Positions 42,979 to 43,540 of a stretch of DNA of 43,540 nt are shown piece by piece. Under the pieces are notes generated by a model. It worked only from the letters and a program-made list of their open reading frames with translations, had not been told where the DNA came from and ran no database searches. Positions within the stretch are counted from its first letter, which is position 1; each line of letters starts with the position of its first letter. Source of the stretch: SMWC01 sp045561055 (lineage in GTDB: Bacteria > Pseudomonadota > Gammaproteobacteria > Steroidobacterales > Rariloculaceae); NCBI GenBank assembly GCA_045561055.1, contig JBJKYL010000005.1, positions 1-43,540 on the forward strand, in the 5' to 3' direction. The position numbers were made by a program, and so were the translations under genes.

Positions 42979-43540
42979 ATGGCGGGTCTTCCTTTACTTA
43001 GCGTGCTCGTCTGGCTGCCAATCCTAGGTGGTGTTGTTGTGCTTGTACTGGGATCGAATGAGCAGTCGGAGCTTGGTAAGAAGATTGCGTTAGTGGTGTC
43101 CGTGCTCGCATTTGCTTTAAGCGTCCAACTCTATTTGGGATTCGATATCTCGACAGCTCAGATGCAATTTGTTGAAAGGTTGCCGTGGATAGGCCGTTTT
43201 AACGCTGAATACTATTTAGGGATCGATGGAATATCGTTGCCGTTGATTTTGCTGACGACGTTTCTTATGCCGCTCGTTGTCATAGCTGGTTGGTCAATAA
43301 TCAAAGTGCGCCCTGCTCAATACTTCGCGGCGTTTCTCATTCTCGAAGGGCTCATGATTGGCGTTTTCGCAGCACTGGACGCATTACTGTTTTACGTGTT
43401 CTGGGAAGCAATGTTGGTGCCGATGTTTATTATTATCGGCGTCTGGGGAGGGGAGCGCCGGATCTATGCGACCGTCAAGTTCTTCCTATACACCTTCCTC
43501 GGTTCCGTATTCATGCTAGTGGCATTGATTTATCTCTATT
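42979..43540 (+). CDS. nuoM: NADH-quinone oxidoreductase subunit M, truncated by window end
   Basis: The ATG at 42979 opens a frame (MAGLPLLSVLVWLPILGG) that runs off the right edge after 187 codons. It reads as the N-terminal part of NuoM, a proton-pumping antiporter-like subunit, with LGIDGISLPLILLTTFLMPL and FYVFWEAMLVPMFIIIGVWGG, including the conserved membrane Glu. The rest, and nuoN, should lie beyond the window. Confidence 0.96.
   Translation, partial: MAGLPLLSVLVWLPILGGVVVLVLGSNEQSELGKKIALVVSVLAFALSVQLYLGFDISTAQMQFVERLPWIGRFNAEYYLGIDGISLPLILLTTFLMPLVVIAGWSIIKVRPAQYFAAFLILEGLMIGVFAALDALLFYVFWEAMLVPMFIIIGVWGGERRIYATVKFFLYTFLGSVFMLVALIYLY

Noticed and set aside
1..43540. CRISPR array or insertion sequence
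   Set aside because: No set of regularly spaced identical repeats and no transposase frame was seen in the window.

Overview
The window reads as a chromosomal segment of a gammaproteobacterium. The main block, bases 5934 to the right end, has the gene order ssrA - smpB - transporter - ratA/rnfH - bamE - fur - nadK/recN - hrcA/grpE/dnaK/dnaJ - dapB - carAB - greA/yhbY - rlmE/ftsH - glmM - tpiA - secG - tRNA-Leu(GAG) - nuoA-M. That order is familiar from non-enteric gammaproteobacteria (Xanthomonadales or Chromatiales type). Two exported DUF6152-type proteins, an hrcA gene and a 14-subunit-type nuo operon with separate nuoC and nuoD point to an environmental, probably marine, lineage. The species cannot be named from this sequence.

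Bases 1-5933 are different: AT-rich, with mostly unrecognised genes. They look like the integrase-proximal end of a genomic island inserted at the 3' end of the tmRNA gene. The P4-type tyrosine recombinase gene (4547-5799, minus) lies just downstream of the ssrA 3' end but is broken by a one-base deletion in a C5 run. The island carries a pair of small proteins (the second with two membrane helices), a DUF4268 protein with a PD-(D/E)XK-like nuclease core, a membrane protein with a C-terminal soluble domain, a lone Cys-rich protein, a gene of unknown function behind a striking helically phased CAGTA array, and a 55-residue basic protein of which a second, truncated copy remains 1.7 kb away. The other end of the island is not in the window.

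Bases 5934-13641 hold ribosome rescue (ssrA, with tag ANDDNYALAA, and smpB), a sodium-coupled transporter, ratA-rnfH, the outer-membrane assembly lipoprotein bamE, fur, and the minus-strand nadK-recN pair. Bases 13807-19606 hold the heat-shock cluster hrcA-grpE-dnaK-dnaJ followed by dapB. Two near-consensus sigma-32 promoters are visible, one before grpE (its -35 inside hrcA) and one before dnaK, but no CIRCE operator for HrcA.

Bases 19745-30364 hold carbamoyl phosphate synthesis (carAB), greA, yhbY, rlmE-ftsH, glmM, tpiA, secG and tRNA-Leu. folP, which normally sits between ftsH and glmM, is absent from its usual place. A second DUF6152 protein follows the tRNA. The NADH dehydrogenase operon nuoA-nuoL then runs to the right edge, where nuoM is cut off. 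No intergenic stretch exceeds 300 bases.
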